Part shown: in pieces, positions 25,422 through 36,260 of the stretch
Layout of the letters: every line of letters starts with the position of its first letter
Numbering within the stretch: the first letter of the stretch is position 1
Assembly (NCBI GenBank): GCA_026874595.1
Contig: CM049311.1
Span: 13,543,676 to 13,607,675 of the forward strand
Reading direction: 5' to 3'
Source: Sipunculus nudus
Lineage: Eukaryota; Annelida; Sipuncula; Golfingiida; Sipunculidae
Length of the DNA: 64,000 bases
Notes under the pieces: model-generated
The model's input: the letters and a program-made list of their open reading frames with translations, nothing else
Database searches by the model: none
Told to the model about the DNA's origin: nothing
Position numbers and translations under genes: made by a program

Positions 25422-26735
25422 AGAGAGATAGAGAGAGAGATGTAAAAAAACTTGCTGGTTCATTGTATGGAGAAATGAAACATGAATACATAGAAAGGTC
25501 GGTTCACTCCCGATCTATATATAACCAGATACCCATATGATGCCTGTCTTTACAGTTTGCAATATCACATACAGCAAAGAAAATAAGAGGCTGAAATGTA
25601 ACATTAACGGTGACATGTGCCGGGAGAAAACTTGCTGCGCCGTCCAGACCTTCTTTAATTTCCGATATTGTTACACCTAAAAATGAGCTATCAACCATGC
25701 CAAGGGTTGCTCATCAGTCTCGGTTCCCACAGATTTGTCGTTCCTCTACGCATAAATTCAAACGGTAATCAAATAAACTGTTTCTTAATCACTTTTCCAT
25801 GTAGGTCTATCTGGTCTCAGATCTGTAACTTATCCATGTCATCGATTGGCCTAGCCGAAACGCCTCTTCCGGCGGTTGCTTTATAATCATGGAGCCATTT
25901 TCCAGGATCTTATTAGCTAACAATCAAGCGCGGGAACCAGCTTAATATGAGTAGATTAAACACGCATGCCGATTATGGTTTATGGAAGAGATGAGGGATT
26001 GTTTTAGATCCCCATATCTGCCATGATTTAATAATAAGTATGTTAGGACAATTTCAGAGGTACTTCAATCTGTGCTGTTCACATGGGTTTGATTCCAACC
26101 TATTGAGAGCTAAGTTACGGGATGTAAAAAAATATTTTATTTATCTACAGACGTAGTGGAGAAATCCGTTCCGATCAACATACAGCAAACAGTACCGGCC
26201 AGCCGCAAGCCCATTCTCAGATACAGAATAAGAGTGCTTAAAAATGTGACGCTGGTATGTTAACAGAAATGGGATGTGCATAAACAAATGTCTGATCTAA
26301 TGTTCCAGAATTATTTCTTTTACTCCCAAAATAACATTTTTAAGTATTGGCCTTCCACTGGCTAAAAATTTAGGTCTTTCCGTGTAATCTGAGCACTTAA
26401 TTTTTTATCATTGTACCATTCGAAATCTGGAAAAAATTTTAATATTTAACGTTTTTATTCCATTTAAATATTGAGAATCGTTACTGATTATGTAGGTTTA
26501 CAAAGCGTTAACATCAAACTTTCTTATAAATATCATTCACAAAACAAAGGGATTCTACGTTAAATGAGATTAACAACAGCTTCTTAGTGTAGAATATCTG
26601 CATATGAAAATGTTTCATATGTCAGATTCTTCTCCCTACGAATTACCATCTTTTATCAAGGTCACGACGTCCACGGCATGGTGCAGTACAATACCAGGAG
26701 ACAGCGATGCAGGAGTCCCTCCATCCTGTTTGAGA
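24865..26735 (+). CDS. LLTP-like 3' exons 24865-25000, 25556-25669, 26151-26254, 26661-26735 (Cys-rich region)
   Basis: Splice sites and phases fit throughout (0/1, 1/1, 1/0, 0). Exon 25556-25669 encodes a cysteine-rich segment containing 'CNITY', 'LKCNINGDMC' and 'KTCCAV', six cysteines in about 30 residues, suggesting an extracellular disulphide-bonded module. The last exon gives a short tail to a TGA at 26733-26735; a longer alternative frame to about 26814 exists but is out of phase. No polyadenylation signal is evident before the SINE at 26834. The module does not match a named family I can recall with certainty. Confidence 0.45.
25352..25440. repeat. (TA)n followed by (GA)n
   Basis: About 34 TA units then GAGAGA repeats, within the intron before exon 25556. 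Confidence 0.95.
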
Positions 26736-26833
26736 ACTTCAGTATACCGCTGTCACTGAGCAGCAGTGGATTTTACAGTTTTCCTTCGATGTACAGCCCT
26801 GATCTAATCAAATAATTTATATTTCTTTATAGA

Positions 26834-27125
26834 ATGTTAGAGCGGAGATGTAACGGGTAAGGCACATTGCTCATGATCGAGAGGTTATGAGTTCAATCAC
26901 GGCAAACCCCTACCGTGCCAAGACCCTTGGGCGAGGTGACAACCGCAAGTGTGCCTCTGTTAAACGAGCAGCAGAAATGGTACCAGTAAATATTGCGAAG
27001 GAATATTTCGATGGACTAGCGTCCCATCCAGGAGGAGTTTAACTCCCTAAGTCGCATCACGCTACAGAAACCGGGATTAGTACGGCCTGATGGGGCAGTA
27101 GGCTCGGGTTTTAAAGGCCAAAGCC
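26834..27125 (+). mobile_element. tRNA-derived SINE
   Basis: A tRNA-like head has a box A-like segment (gtaacgggtaaggcac, about 26850-26865) and a box B-like segment (gttatgagttcaatc, about 26883-26897), spaced as in pol III promoters. A non-tRNA body with 'gcgtcccatccaggagg' and an end reading 'cagtaggctcgggttttaaa' follow. Length about 290 bp. It lies just after the last LLTP-like exon. Confidence 0.65.
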
Positions 27126-27506
27126 CTCTTTACAGAATAATTATTAATATAATAATATTCAGTTCTATTGCCCCCTGTGAGAACCTTTCCACTATTCAAA
27201 GTAAACCGTTAATATATAAATACATACAATTTAGAGAAATTATAATCTTTTTATAAGAACATATTACAACAAAGACTTTCCTTTAAATTTTCTTCATTTA
27301 TACAGGACGCGCAATTTAATTCATTGGCAATTGGTCTTTGTCGGTTACATATCGATTCCACTGTATATTAAGAAGGATAGATCCCTACAAAACAATTTAT
27401 GATTAAAGGAAATATTGATCTTTCGTGGTTCATCTTTAATTCATTTTCTTACTTGGAGCCTCACTAAGCGCTATTTTCATAAACTGTATAGACATGAGAA
27501 GAATGG

Positions 27507-27677
27507 TCATCTACTCAAAGCCGTTTTACAATATGGCATGCCGTGTTGGCTGCATAGTCGGTCCTTCCAGCCGTTCTTATTTTGAAGGAAAAACGCGCAC
27601 CCACCAATTTGAGACCAAGTGCAATCTTCATTCTGCAGGTCGTTAGCGTCGTCGGGTCCATTGGGTGCCCATGCAAC
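27507..27677 (-). CDS. C-type lectin terminal exon
   Basis: Acceptor aataag| then GTT; stop at 27507-27509. 'VAWAPNGPDDANDLQNEDC' and 'GWKDRLC...PYCK' give the WxPxxPDD, EDC and paired terminal Cys pattern of the domain's end. Confidence 0.7.
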   Translation of the reverse strand, partial: VAWAPNGPDDANDLQNEDCTWSQIGGCAFFLQNKNGWKDRLCSQHGMPYCKTALSR

Positions 27678-30600
27678 CTTATTGTATGTGAAAATGATGC
27701 ATATCTTATTATATTCCATTATTTACATATAAGAAATCTGTAGTTAAAAGTCTTTCAGGATAGACATTTCAAATCTATATACTTTCCCAGTTTTAAAAAT
27801 ATTTATAAATCTACCTTGTGTGTTTTGAACTTTACTTCACACAGATCATATGCGGCCGAACTTCATCAAACGAAAAAGCAGAATTAAAGTATAGGAAATG
27901 TCGTATTGATCATATTTTTTATTATAGATAAAGGTCAATATGGGAATACCCTTGTTTCTATTAAAAAAATTATATGCAAGTGTACAACAAATCATGATGT
28001 ACAGCTTAAGGTAGAATAATGGCAGTATATTTTTTTAATAACGTCAAGGCTAAGAGGAAATCAGCGTATAAAAAAAGATATGCTCTTTTCTGGGACTGGT
28101 TTATTTCTGGTAAGTGACAATATTTATGGCGCTTCTGTCAATCTTCATTTCCTACTGGGTTACTTTTTTATACTCGTGCATTCCATTCGTCGTGGAGGAA
28201 TAATTAATCGGTCTTCCTGTGTCAGGGAATGTTACTATGTACTTTTTCACATCTAACATGTTTTGTAATGTCGTATCACCTAGGTGTATCCATGGGCTGT
28301 ACGGTCCAACCATCTGAACGTACGTTCATCTTCATTCCTCGCTGACACAAGGCCAATCCAAGCATTACACCCATTCTAACTGCTTAATTGGTTTTTCAGA
28401 AAGTCCTGGTATAGTCGAATAGATTTCAATAATTTGCCTAAATTAGTTAATTTTCCTGCGTGTCTATTTTATAAATAAATGCTATTGAAACGATCATAGA
28501 TTTCACAGTCAATGTTCAAAGAACAATTGCATGTAGTTAAAAGGAGGTTATAATCTATTTAAGTAGCCGGTGTGCCGGGAAACATTTTGTCACACCTGAT
28601 TTCTTTATTTGACAATTTTTTTCTGAAAAAAAATGCTGAAAACTATAGGCACTAACCGTGTCGGGTCACACATGTATATTATATTGATTACATTCAAATT
28701 TTCACATGTTCGTCCTTGCGTTTCCATTGAAACAAGAACATGTGATAGAATGTGTGAAAGGATGCACCCCTATATCTTATAACCTATATGTCTGATATGT
28801 TATCTGAGAAATCGTTTCTGAGGAACGTCATCTGTGAAAGATCTTCTTCGCTTGACCTGATACTTTTCTGTTTGGTAACATTTCATTTTCCGCAATATGT
28901 AAGACTGTTGCAAACAAACACACACACGTGTGTGGATTATGGCCCTGCGCGGGATGATTTTTGACCCGCCACCCGCTGGGGCCCAGAGCACGTAGGCTTT
29001 GGATTCTGTGCGGGGCGGGCCGAAGGTCTGTCCTGGGCAGGTCGGGTTCCGGGTTGATAAGTGGATCTGTCAGTTCAGTAAAAAAATGAATATAAAAGTG
29101 TAAGGCTAGTTTTAGTGACTAAACTAGCCTAAATATCCCTAGACCCTGTTGCTCGCATATACCTTTTGCCGTACTCTGTACCACATTTTAGTTAAAAAGT
29201 AAGTAGCAATAGCCGTCTTTATGACTCCAGTCTGAAGGGCAGCCTAAAAGTAAAATCTTCGTTGATGGACACACAAGACCAGATGTAAAATATATTATTA
29301 TTTTATAAATCTGTTCCTTAATATAATTAAGCTAAGATGAATAATTATTTGGTAATGAATTAGGAAGCCCATTTGTAAAACACAGACGAAGTTAATGTAT
29401 ACACTCTTACAAAAAAGGGTTTCTGTGAGTATTATTAAGAACCAAAATGGTTCTGTCTGGAGCCATAGTTCAAGAAGGAATAATTTTCTCAGTAAAAAGT
29501 TTCATCTGGCAATGAAAGTTTCTTGCCCTGTTCAAACTTATAATAAGGTTCCGGATGGAACCCTTGTTGTCAGTGGTATCAATTTATCTTCAAGGGTGGG
29601 TGGTGATGAGCAGGCGTCTTAGAGTTATCGAAGTTGGGACATCTTTTTTTATTTAACTTGCATTGTCTGTGTGACATATTTCAAATATATTACAATTCAG
29701 TATACGGTTTTTAAAAGTGTTACTCGGAGAGGTAAACTCGAAAGCAGGTTTAGTAATATAATATTTTATAGTAACCTTAGAAAAGGAACCAAAGTCTAAT
29801 CATTAATATATTTCATTTTCAGTATATAAATATTCTTTTGGGAATATCGGGGGAGGGATAACAACATTGACCATCTCCCTCCCAAGAAAGGGGGGATCTC
29901 CCCCCCCCCCCCGTATCGAAACTTCTTGCCCTGGAGTTTTGATTGATCTCCAAAGACATTACCAGAGTAATTAATATGAGGTAAGACCTATTTTATATAT
30001 ATGTGTGTGTGTGTGTATATATATATATATCATGTGAAGAATGTCGAGGTCATTTATCTTGAGATTAACTGTACAACGACTAAATGTACCTAATTAGTCT
30101 CTGTCTACAATCGAAGTTTCATTCACTTTACCTAACGCAGATAAAGGCCGTCGTTGGTAATAGGGCGTACGTGCAATCGTAGAAGTCATGAGTGATACAA
30201 GTTTATAATCATAAAGAACTTGAAAGAGTTCCAACATTTTAAAAGGAAAAATTACCGCCTTAATACAAGATTTACCCAACAAAATTTTAAAGTGATCAAG
30301 CCAGAATACTATACGTCGAATACATTCATAGCCTTATGTATTGTGTTAACATTTTTACCATTTCCTTGAAATTGTCCGAGAAATCATTGGTCAAACAAAA
30401 GGCGTTTTAAAATACATTTTATATACAAGCCTACTTTGAGCCTAACCAGATAGTAGGACAGAATGGAGCGTTGATTTGAAAACTATTTAACTGGGGATTT
30501 CAACATATGGGCCTGCGGGACAAAACGGAGTCTCATAATGTTTGGTCACGCTTAATTACACATTCACTGAAGGGGCGTCTCTGATTAACGTGGTGTTGTA

Positions 30601-32643
30601 CTGAATAATTATATAAAATAGACCAAAGTAACCCATTCTTTCTCTTTGTAGAAACCAGATATCTTCCTTGCCAGCAAGCGTGTAATTGAAAGAGAAGAAA
30701 GCATTATTCATTTCAAAAGGTCTCCTTGTTGTAATATGGTTATTCAACAGTTGTCCATAAATTATACAAAGTGTTAAAATTACACATAAAACTAGTGACT
30801 CACACAGCTTAAAATACAAGAATGTTTTGTCTGTATTTACCACTTGATTATAAAGAGCATACAAATATATTTTAAAGAATAAGATAATAATACCAATTTT
30901 ATATATTGACACATCGTTGTAATTGAAAACACGAACATATATATTAAATTTATTATATTTGAATTGTATTTTATGTTTTGAAACTATTTGTATTGGGTTT
31001 TCAAACATATGGGCCTGAGGGACAAAACAGAGTCTCTGAGTTTTTGCTCATGCTTAATAACACATTCACGGAAGCTGTTCCCTAATTAACCTGGCGCTAA
31101 ATTGACTGATTAGTGCCATGTGTAGAGTAAACTTAATTAAGTTACCCATCCATTCCTTCTCTTTGCACAAACCAGCTACATCTGCATGGCTAGCAAAATT
31201 GCAGATGTAGAAGAAGAGTAAATTTTCATGCGAAAAGAGCTGACGATACTTATGATACGTTATTCGAGAGTTATTTTTAAATCGTAATGTTGTTTATAAT
31301 GCACACTTAATTGTTTATCACTAAGCAAAAAAAAACTCCGAGATTGGTTTGTTTAATCTCCTGATTATAAGGGAAGCGAAGAGTAATTTGACAAATTGGC
31401 AAAAACTATCATAATGTAAGATGACATGGTCTACATGAAGATGTATCGTTGAAAAAAATACACGCATATAAAGTGTATGATGTTTGTAATATATAAGGTA
31501 TTAACTGTGCGGTTAATGTGATTTAACTTGTAACTTAGTATTGAGAGAGAGAGGAACTCCCTCAAAAGGTGCAGTTTGCGGCTTCACAGAACAGGACGTA
31601 TGCTTATTAATTCTCTAGCTGCGTAATGAAAACACTTGGACACCACTGCTATCAGACGGTTTGCAAACTCTCCACACACAAAGCATATAATTTCTACAAA
31701 AGCACACTACATACATGTACGTGTGTATGTTTAAATATATTTTTTTTATTTATGTATCTCATATCATTTCCAGGATCGATTCTCCGCATCATTCCTTTCC
31801 CATCATGCTATCAAGAAATATGTCGGCACGGAATCAGTCATTATTTCGACCGTCGCGAAAGTCTAGAAGTTTATCGCCGATGAAACAGTGCATCGATTCT
31901 ACGCAGACATAACGTTATGGATGGAAGATTTGTATACATAGAAATAATACATTTGCCAGGGACTTTTCGACGTAGGTGTATCAGCCGTACCAGCCGTGCA
32001 AACACTGTATATGACACGTTGCATCGCCTGCTGTTTGTCGATTGTATGGTGCAACGACTTGATATATATTGTATTGCGAAACAGACAAGAATTAATTTTA
32101 TAATACAGATTTACTACACAAGAGGATCGTGAATCACAACAGGTGCACCAAAGAACACGCAAATTATTCACCAAACACGTATTATTGATGTACATTTGCT
32201 ACTACCAATCAAAACCACAAAGAACAGCACACCCTACGTCCCCTTGGATGTTCATTCTTGTTGCCATTTTTGTGTGTGTGCCGATGAGAGAGAACTGCAT
32301 GATGTCTTCGATAACTATATCACATATGCCAAAATATATTATTTAGACGCATACATATGTATAATCTGCTTGGCCGTTGCATATTTAAACCAGTGAACTT
32401 TACAACTAAATAAAACGAAGTATTTCCTTTAAACGTGTTTCTATTTCATCTGGAAAAATTTGACATATTTAAGTTAGAAATATGTTTTTATAGCCGTGGT
32501 TCTTCCAATTACCCACTTCCTTTAACAAAAATACGTTTAGAATTTTTCATATTATCAAAAGACGTTTCCCTTCAATATGGACATATGACATATGATAAGT
32601 TTATTCTAAAGATATGACATCCCAGACTACATTTTTAAAATTT

Positions 32644-32688
<45 letters not shown>

Positions 32689-33218
32689 CCCTCTAGAACC
32701 TTTCATGAACATAAGAAGCACCCATTATCAGGGTTCCATATAGAACCCTTGGGGTTCCCCAAAGAACCCCCGGAGAAGGTTCCATGAAGGACTCTAATTA
32801 GAGGGTTCTTCCTGGAAACTCTAAGGGTTCTCCATTAGCTCCACTCTGAAGACATCTAAAGCCAAGGGTTCTAAATGTAACCCTTTTTTGCGGGTTTCAT
32901 TATTTGTAGCAAACATTTCTAAAAATGCAGCTTGTTTAGTATCATGCCATTCGTGTTATAAAATAAGCATTAGCATTCGTGGCAGTGCCATCTAACAGCC
33001 ACTCAGCTTAGCCGGTTGTATTGCCTTAAAGCTCAAAACAGATTAACGATTATAATTATGTTCTTCCAAAACGTACAAACTTATAAAAAAAGACACCGAA
33101 TATACGTACCTGGACAAGTTGCTTTGTCATCCCCGCACTGCTGACGGTGGGTCGTGGCCGCACAGCTAATACTCACCAAAGAAATTGTTGAAATCGGCAA
33201 AGCATTGTTCTTAAGCAT
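27507..33218 (-). CDS. Secreted C-type lectin, exons 33110-33218, 28280-28375, 27507-27677 (incomplete or pseudogene)
   Basis: Read on the minus strand. Exon 33110-33218 encodes a short signal-like hydrophobic N-terminus and a Cys-containing mature start. 28280-28375 encodes 'WIGLVSARNEDERTFRWLD', the central core of a C-type lectin domain. 27507-27677 encodes 'WAPNGPDD', 'EDC' and a 'CKTAL' end, the usual C-terminal half with its conserved cysteines. 'PDD' sits where galactose- or mannose-type motifs (QPD/EPN) occur. The exon for the N-terminal third of the domain was not found between 28376 and 33109. The 28280-28375 exon ends in TAG immediately before its GT donor, so the gene is incomplete or broken. 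Confidence 0.5.
28280..28375 (-). CDS. C-type lectin core exon with junction stop
   Basis: Acceptor gttag| then AAT; donor TAG|gtgata. The WIGL motif and 'FRWLD' are diagnostic of C-type lectin domains. The last codon before the donor is TAG in the lectin frame. Confidence 0.6.
   Translation of the reverse strand, partial: NGCNAWIGLVSARNEDERTFRWLDRTAHGYT
29401..29580. mobile_element. AGGGTTCT-type MITE, copy 1
   Basis: Starts 'acactcttacaaaaaagggt' and is built of 'gaacc/ggttct' inverted words ('aaccaaaatggttct', 'ggttccggatggaaccc'). The same terminal and word types occur at 32688-32905. Confidence 0.55.
29898..29912. repeat. Poly-C tract
   Basis: C run of about 14 bases beside G-rich sequence (gaaaggggggatctc). 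Confidence 0.85.
30490..31310. repeat. Degenerate direct duplication, two units of about 300 bp
   Basis: 30490-30800 and 31000-31310 share 'catatgggcctg.gggacaaaac.gagtct', 'cacattcac.gaag' and 'attc.ttctctttg..(a)aaccag' in the same order, with many substitutions. This indicates an old local duplication about 510 bp apart. Confidence 0.7.
31311..32640. other. No gene recognised (intron of the lectin candidate or intergenic)
   Basis: AT-rich; overlapping short open frames on both strands at 31626-32395 have no domain signature or splice support. Confidence 0.4.
32648..32686. repeat. (TA)n microsatellite
   Basis: About 19 TA units directly next to an AGGGTTCT-type MITE. Confidence 0.95.
32688..32905. 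mobile_element. AGGGTTCT-type MITE, copy 2
   Basis: Contains many alternating 'gaaccc / gggttc' words ('tagaacccttggggttcc', 'aaagaacccccgg', 'gagggttcttcctgg') and ends 'aacccttttttgc', the reverse complement of the start of copy 1. Confidence 0.6.
33110..33218 (-). CDS. C-type lectin candidate exon 1 (signal peptide)
   Basis: Minus-strand ATG at 33218; encodes 'LPISTISLVSISCAATT', then 'CGDDKATCP', ending in phase 1 at G|gtacgt. The hydrophobic stretch is short, so signal-peptide status is moderate. Linked to the downstream lectin exons only by strand and position. Confidence 0.4.
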
Positions 33219-36180
33219 CGTGTATAATGTGTTTTCTATATACAGTTGAAGATTTTAGTGTAGTTATTGACTTTGATGTTGCTTAATAATCTTTATGTTG
33301 AGGAAACCATGAAGTCATGATGACATTAAAGATGCAACAGCTTCCCCAGCTGACGAACTGGTCACACTCGAACACTGTTACCCTTTTTTTTTGTGTAATT
33401 GTCATTTTTTTAAGCCAGAGAAGTCTACTTTACATCCAGTAGCACTTAATTAGTTTGACTTGACTTAACTGGTTTGCCAAAACATCTCTAGTCACGTGTC
33501 GCACCGGTTCTTAATCACGCCTTAAAGGCCGCAATTTTGTAGTAATAATTTTGATACTAATATAGTTTATGTACGATCATAATATCAAGAAATGACAATG
33601 GGGGCGGTGCGCCATAAACCATAAAATATTTTTGTACGATACATCAAAAACTATAAACAGTATTACAATTTTATTTGGGACCAGTGAGCTTATTTCTGGG
33701 ATACACGGCCTTATTCCGCCGCTACAGTGGTACCTGTTTTAGGTTAAAGCTCTTGAAATTTAAAACATGCAGGATTTTGTTTAATATTTCTCTCATTTGA
33801 CATAATTTACCGCAGTCATTTCGAGCCATGTGTTTGATAATATTTATTTTCTCCCGGTGGCTATTTCTGCCAAAATATTTCAAAGGTCAAGGTCATCGAA
33901 AAACCTTAACACCTTATTTTCTTCATAACTTTCGGCATTATTAATAAACAAATTATATTTTCTGCTTCTACCTAAATATGTGTTATTCGTCTGAACATTT
34001 TAGCACATGTCCCGCTCTCTTTTTTTCTGCCTGTCTTGTATCAACTTCCGGCAAGCGTTTGAACCCTGATTGTTTAGTCTGGTCGTCTGTCCATCAACTT
34101 TCTCAGACATAACTTACAGCAAAGTCTTCAAATACATCAACATTTTAGGCATGGTCCAGGGCCAGGGTAGAACCATATTTCTTTCTAGGCGCCTCGTTAC
34201 AAGGACACGTTGCAGCTCGAAAAAGTATCAATTACCATTTTTGTGCAGTATCATTTCTTTAAAGGCTCCACCCAATACTATATATACGTGGGCTCTCTTT
34301 TTGAGGACAAGCTTCCTCATCCATGGTTACATATTTAGATGTCGAACCTCATTTTGTCTATCTCGGTCACTTTCAGTGTAGCATTTAGCAAGCTTTCGTA
34401 GACATAATTTTAAGTTTCTAAGTTTGTCAGCAAACGGATATGAATTGTTAATACACTGTGTCACTTTCAATGCTAGAGACATTTGATAAGCTCTACCCAA
34501 TATCACGACATCTCCTGCTAAACCAGATTTAAAAAAAAAAAAAACTTATAATTCGGTCAATGTTAATGCTAAACATGATTTTTATTTCTTTTTTGGTACT
34601 ATTTGTTAAGCTCTCACTGACTTAACTCAAGGTATTATGGCATTACCCTTGTTGAACGACCTGCAATAAACAAATGTATAATACATTAAGGCTCTTCTTT
34701 TCCTTTCTACCTTTTATAACATCGGACTTGGCAGGATGTGTTTTGCTATAAATCTAACGTTCACTTTGATTAATTGAGAAAATTATATACGACAGTTCAT
34801 TAACAATTGTCAGGTATAATAACAGTTTAATAATAAGAGTATTTCAGCTCACTTTTAACAAATCAGATTACTTTTTGAAAGTGGGTCGGTCAACAATGGT
34901 GAAGGGAAAGGCCTTAATATAGTCGAACTCTCTTGGTTCAGTGTAGCTATAAAGTATATATTGAAATAAATTTTTACCCCAATAATATTAACATATTTTG
35001 AATCCTCAGACTATATTATTTCAAATCTGCTATATATAAGTATATAGTTTCTGTTGCTGCTTTATATCAAGACTTTATGTCAAATTATTCAGGAATTAGG
35101 GTTTTACGGTCTTTCTTTTTTTCCATATACACTTTCCCCTTCGAATATTTATACAACAAAACGATAGAATTTGCTCTATTATTTTCATATTTAACAGTTT
35201 TATCTTCGAAACATATTAATATATCCTGATAATGATTTGTTTTCTGTTTAGACTATGTACTATTTTCATAGATCCTAAGAACTAAGTTTGGTACTAAAAC
35301 TCAGAGAAAAAGGTTTTAGATGTCCATATATATATCTAGGAAATAATGTTCTGCCATGTACTTATCATCGGTTGATGATATAAGCGGTTTGCAAGACGTA
35401 TCAGTCAAAAGTAAACATTTTAATTTAAATTTCTGGAAGGTATTGAGAACAAATGTGTTGTTAGATTAATAACTATTGATATTTTTCCTCTTGAATTAAA
35501 TGATGTATGTATCAAAAATAGTTTGATTATCAAATTTAAATGCCTTATATATAGTACTGAATAATACATAAACATAAATATTGCGGATTATAGAGAATGT
35601 TTGTTACATTTGTTATGAGAATTGGGGTTTTTGGTATGCCCACTTACCGAACCCGAACATTCAATTTTAATTCCAATGTCTCAAGTGTATGAATTTGATA
35701 AATTCACGTTTGCTAAGTGGTGGTTTAGCTGTATCCCGCCGATGCCATTAAGCCCTAATTTTATTGCATAATAACATTAGAAAAAAGTAAAGCGCTACGT
35801 TATATGTCCCTTTAAGACTTTCGCGGATGAGACTCCTTGTAGGGACTATGCATAGCCAATTATGGGCTCGCCATTTTGCACTTAATGCACTACCCTTGTG
35901 TAATGCTGGATGGACTTACAATAAGCCCAACTACCAGACCGGACCGCCTACAGCTTGGCGGACTAGTTCGCTCAAGTGCAAGTCCTGGCCACCAGGGTTT
36001 GTAAGAACACCACCTCTTCTATCCACATTTGTGGCAGAGACCTTGCTTTAAGTGCCTCAGCAGGGAAATGATAGCCTGCGACCCCTTGATCAGAAGGCCA
36101 CCATTATCATGACAAAGCCACGATACATGATATATAAATCAAGATCAATATCTCTTATCCAATACTTTTCATATTGCATT
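33219..36180. other. Intergenic, no gene recognised
   Basis: AT-rich sequence. A piece near 33870-33900 ('aaggtcaaggtcatcg') resembles the 'ccttga.. aaggtca' repeat at 41370-41700. No convincing exon. Confidence 0.4.
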
Positions 36181-36182
36181 TA

Positions 36183-36260
36183 CAGTAAAACATCAGAATT
36201 ACGACCACCAACGGGACCACGATAAACTGGTCATAATATAAGAACAACTTATATTATTAA
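36183..36260. mobile_element. Possible left end of a pogo-like element
   Basis: TA followed by CAGTAAAACATCAGAATTAC, then 'gaccaccaacgggacc', similar in layout to the 23960 element (CAGTAGAACGCC ... acggccac). No partner end found. Confidence 0.3.

Larger units (their letters stand above)
10767..26735 (+). pseudogene. Large-lipid-transfer-protein-like gene (vitellogenin/MTP/apoB superfamily), with frameshifts and a stop
   Basis: About 20 exons: 10767-10888, 11260-11366, 15064-15168, 15764-15898, about 15980-16257, 16490-16616, 17523-17668, 17972-18326, 18902-19044, 20004-20090, 20250-20419, 20634-20805, 21119-21256, 21381-21566, 21745-21925, 22332-22462, 24865-25000, 25556-25669, 26151-26254, 26661-26735. 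A signal peptide precedes 'NYEYSFSG', like the first strand of LLTP N-terminal domains. 'ILALGNAGAP' and the following helical segments match the LLTP lipovitellin helical domain. Most of the N-terminal beta-barrel is not found (gap 11367-15063). The known role of the family is binding lipid for assembly or transport of lipoprotein particles. Lesions: a frameshift near 10850, one near 16200-16215 and TAA at 21784-21786. Otherwise nearly all exon phases agree, so the locus is either a recently broken gene or an assembly-damaged real one. Orthology within LLTPs is not settled. Confidence 0.55.

Noticed and set aside
25504-25698. Minus-strand 64-codon open frame
   Set aside because: It is the complement of the Cys-rich plus-strand exon 25556-25669, which has splice sites in phase.
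26661-26814. Longer alternative reading of the last LLTP-like exon to TAA near 26814
   Set aside because: It is out of phase with the preceding exon; the shorter frame to 26735 fits.
31626-32395. Cluster of short open frames on both strands
   Set aside because: They overlap each other, show no homology signature and no exon borders.
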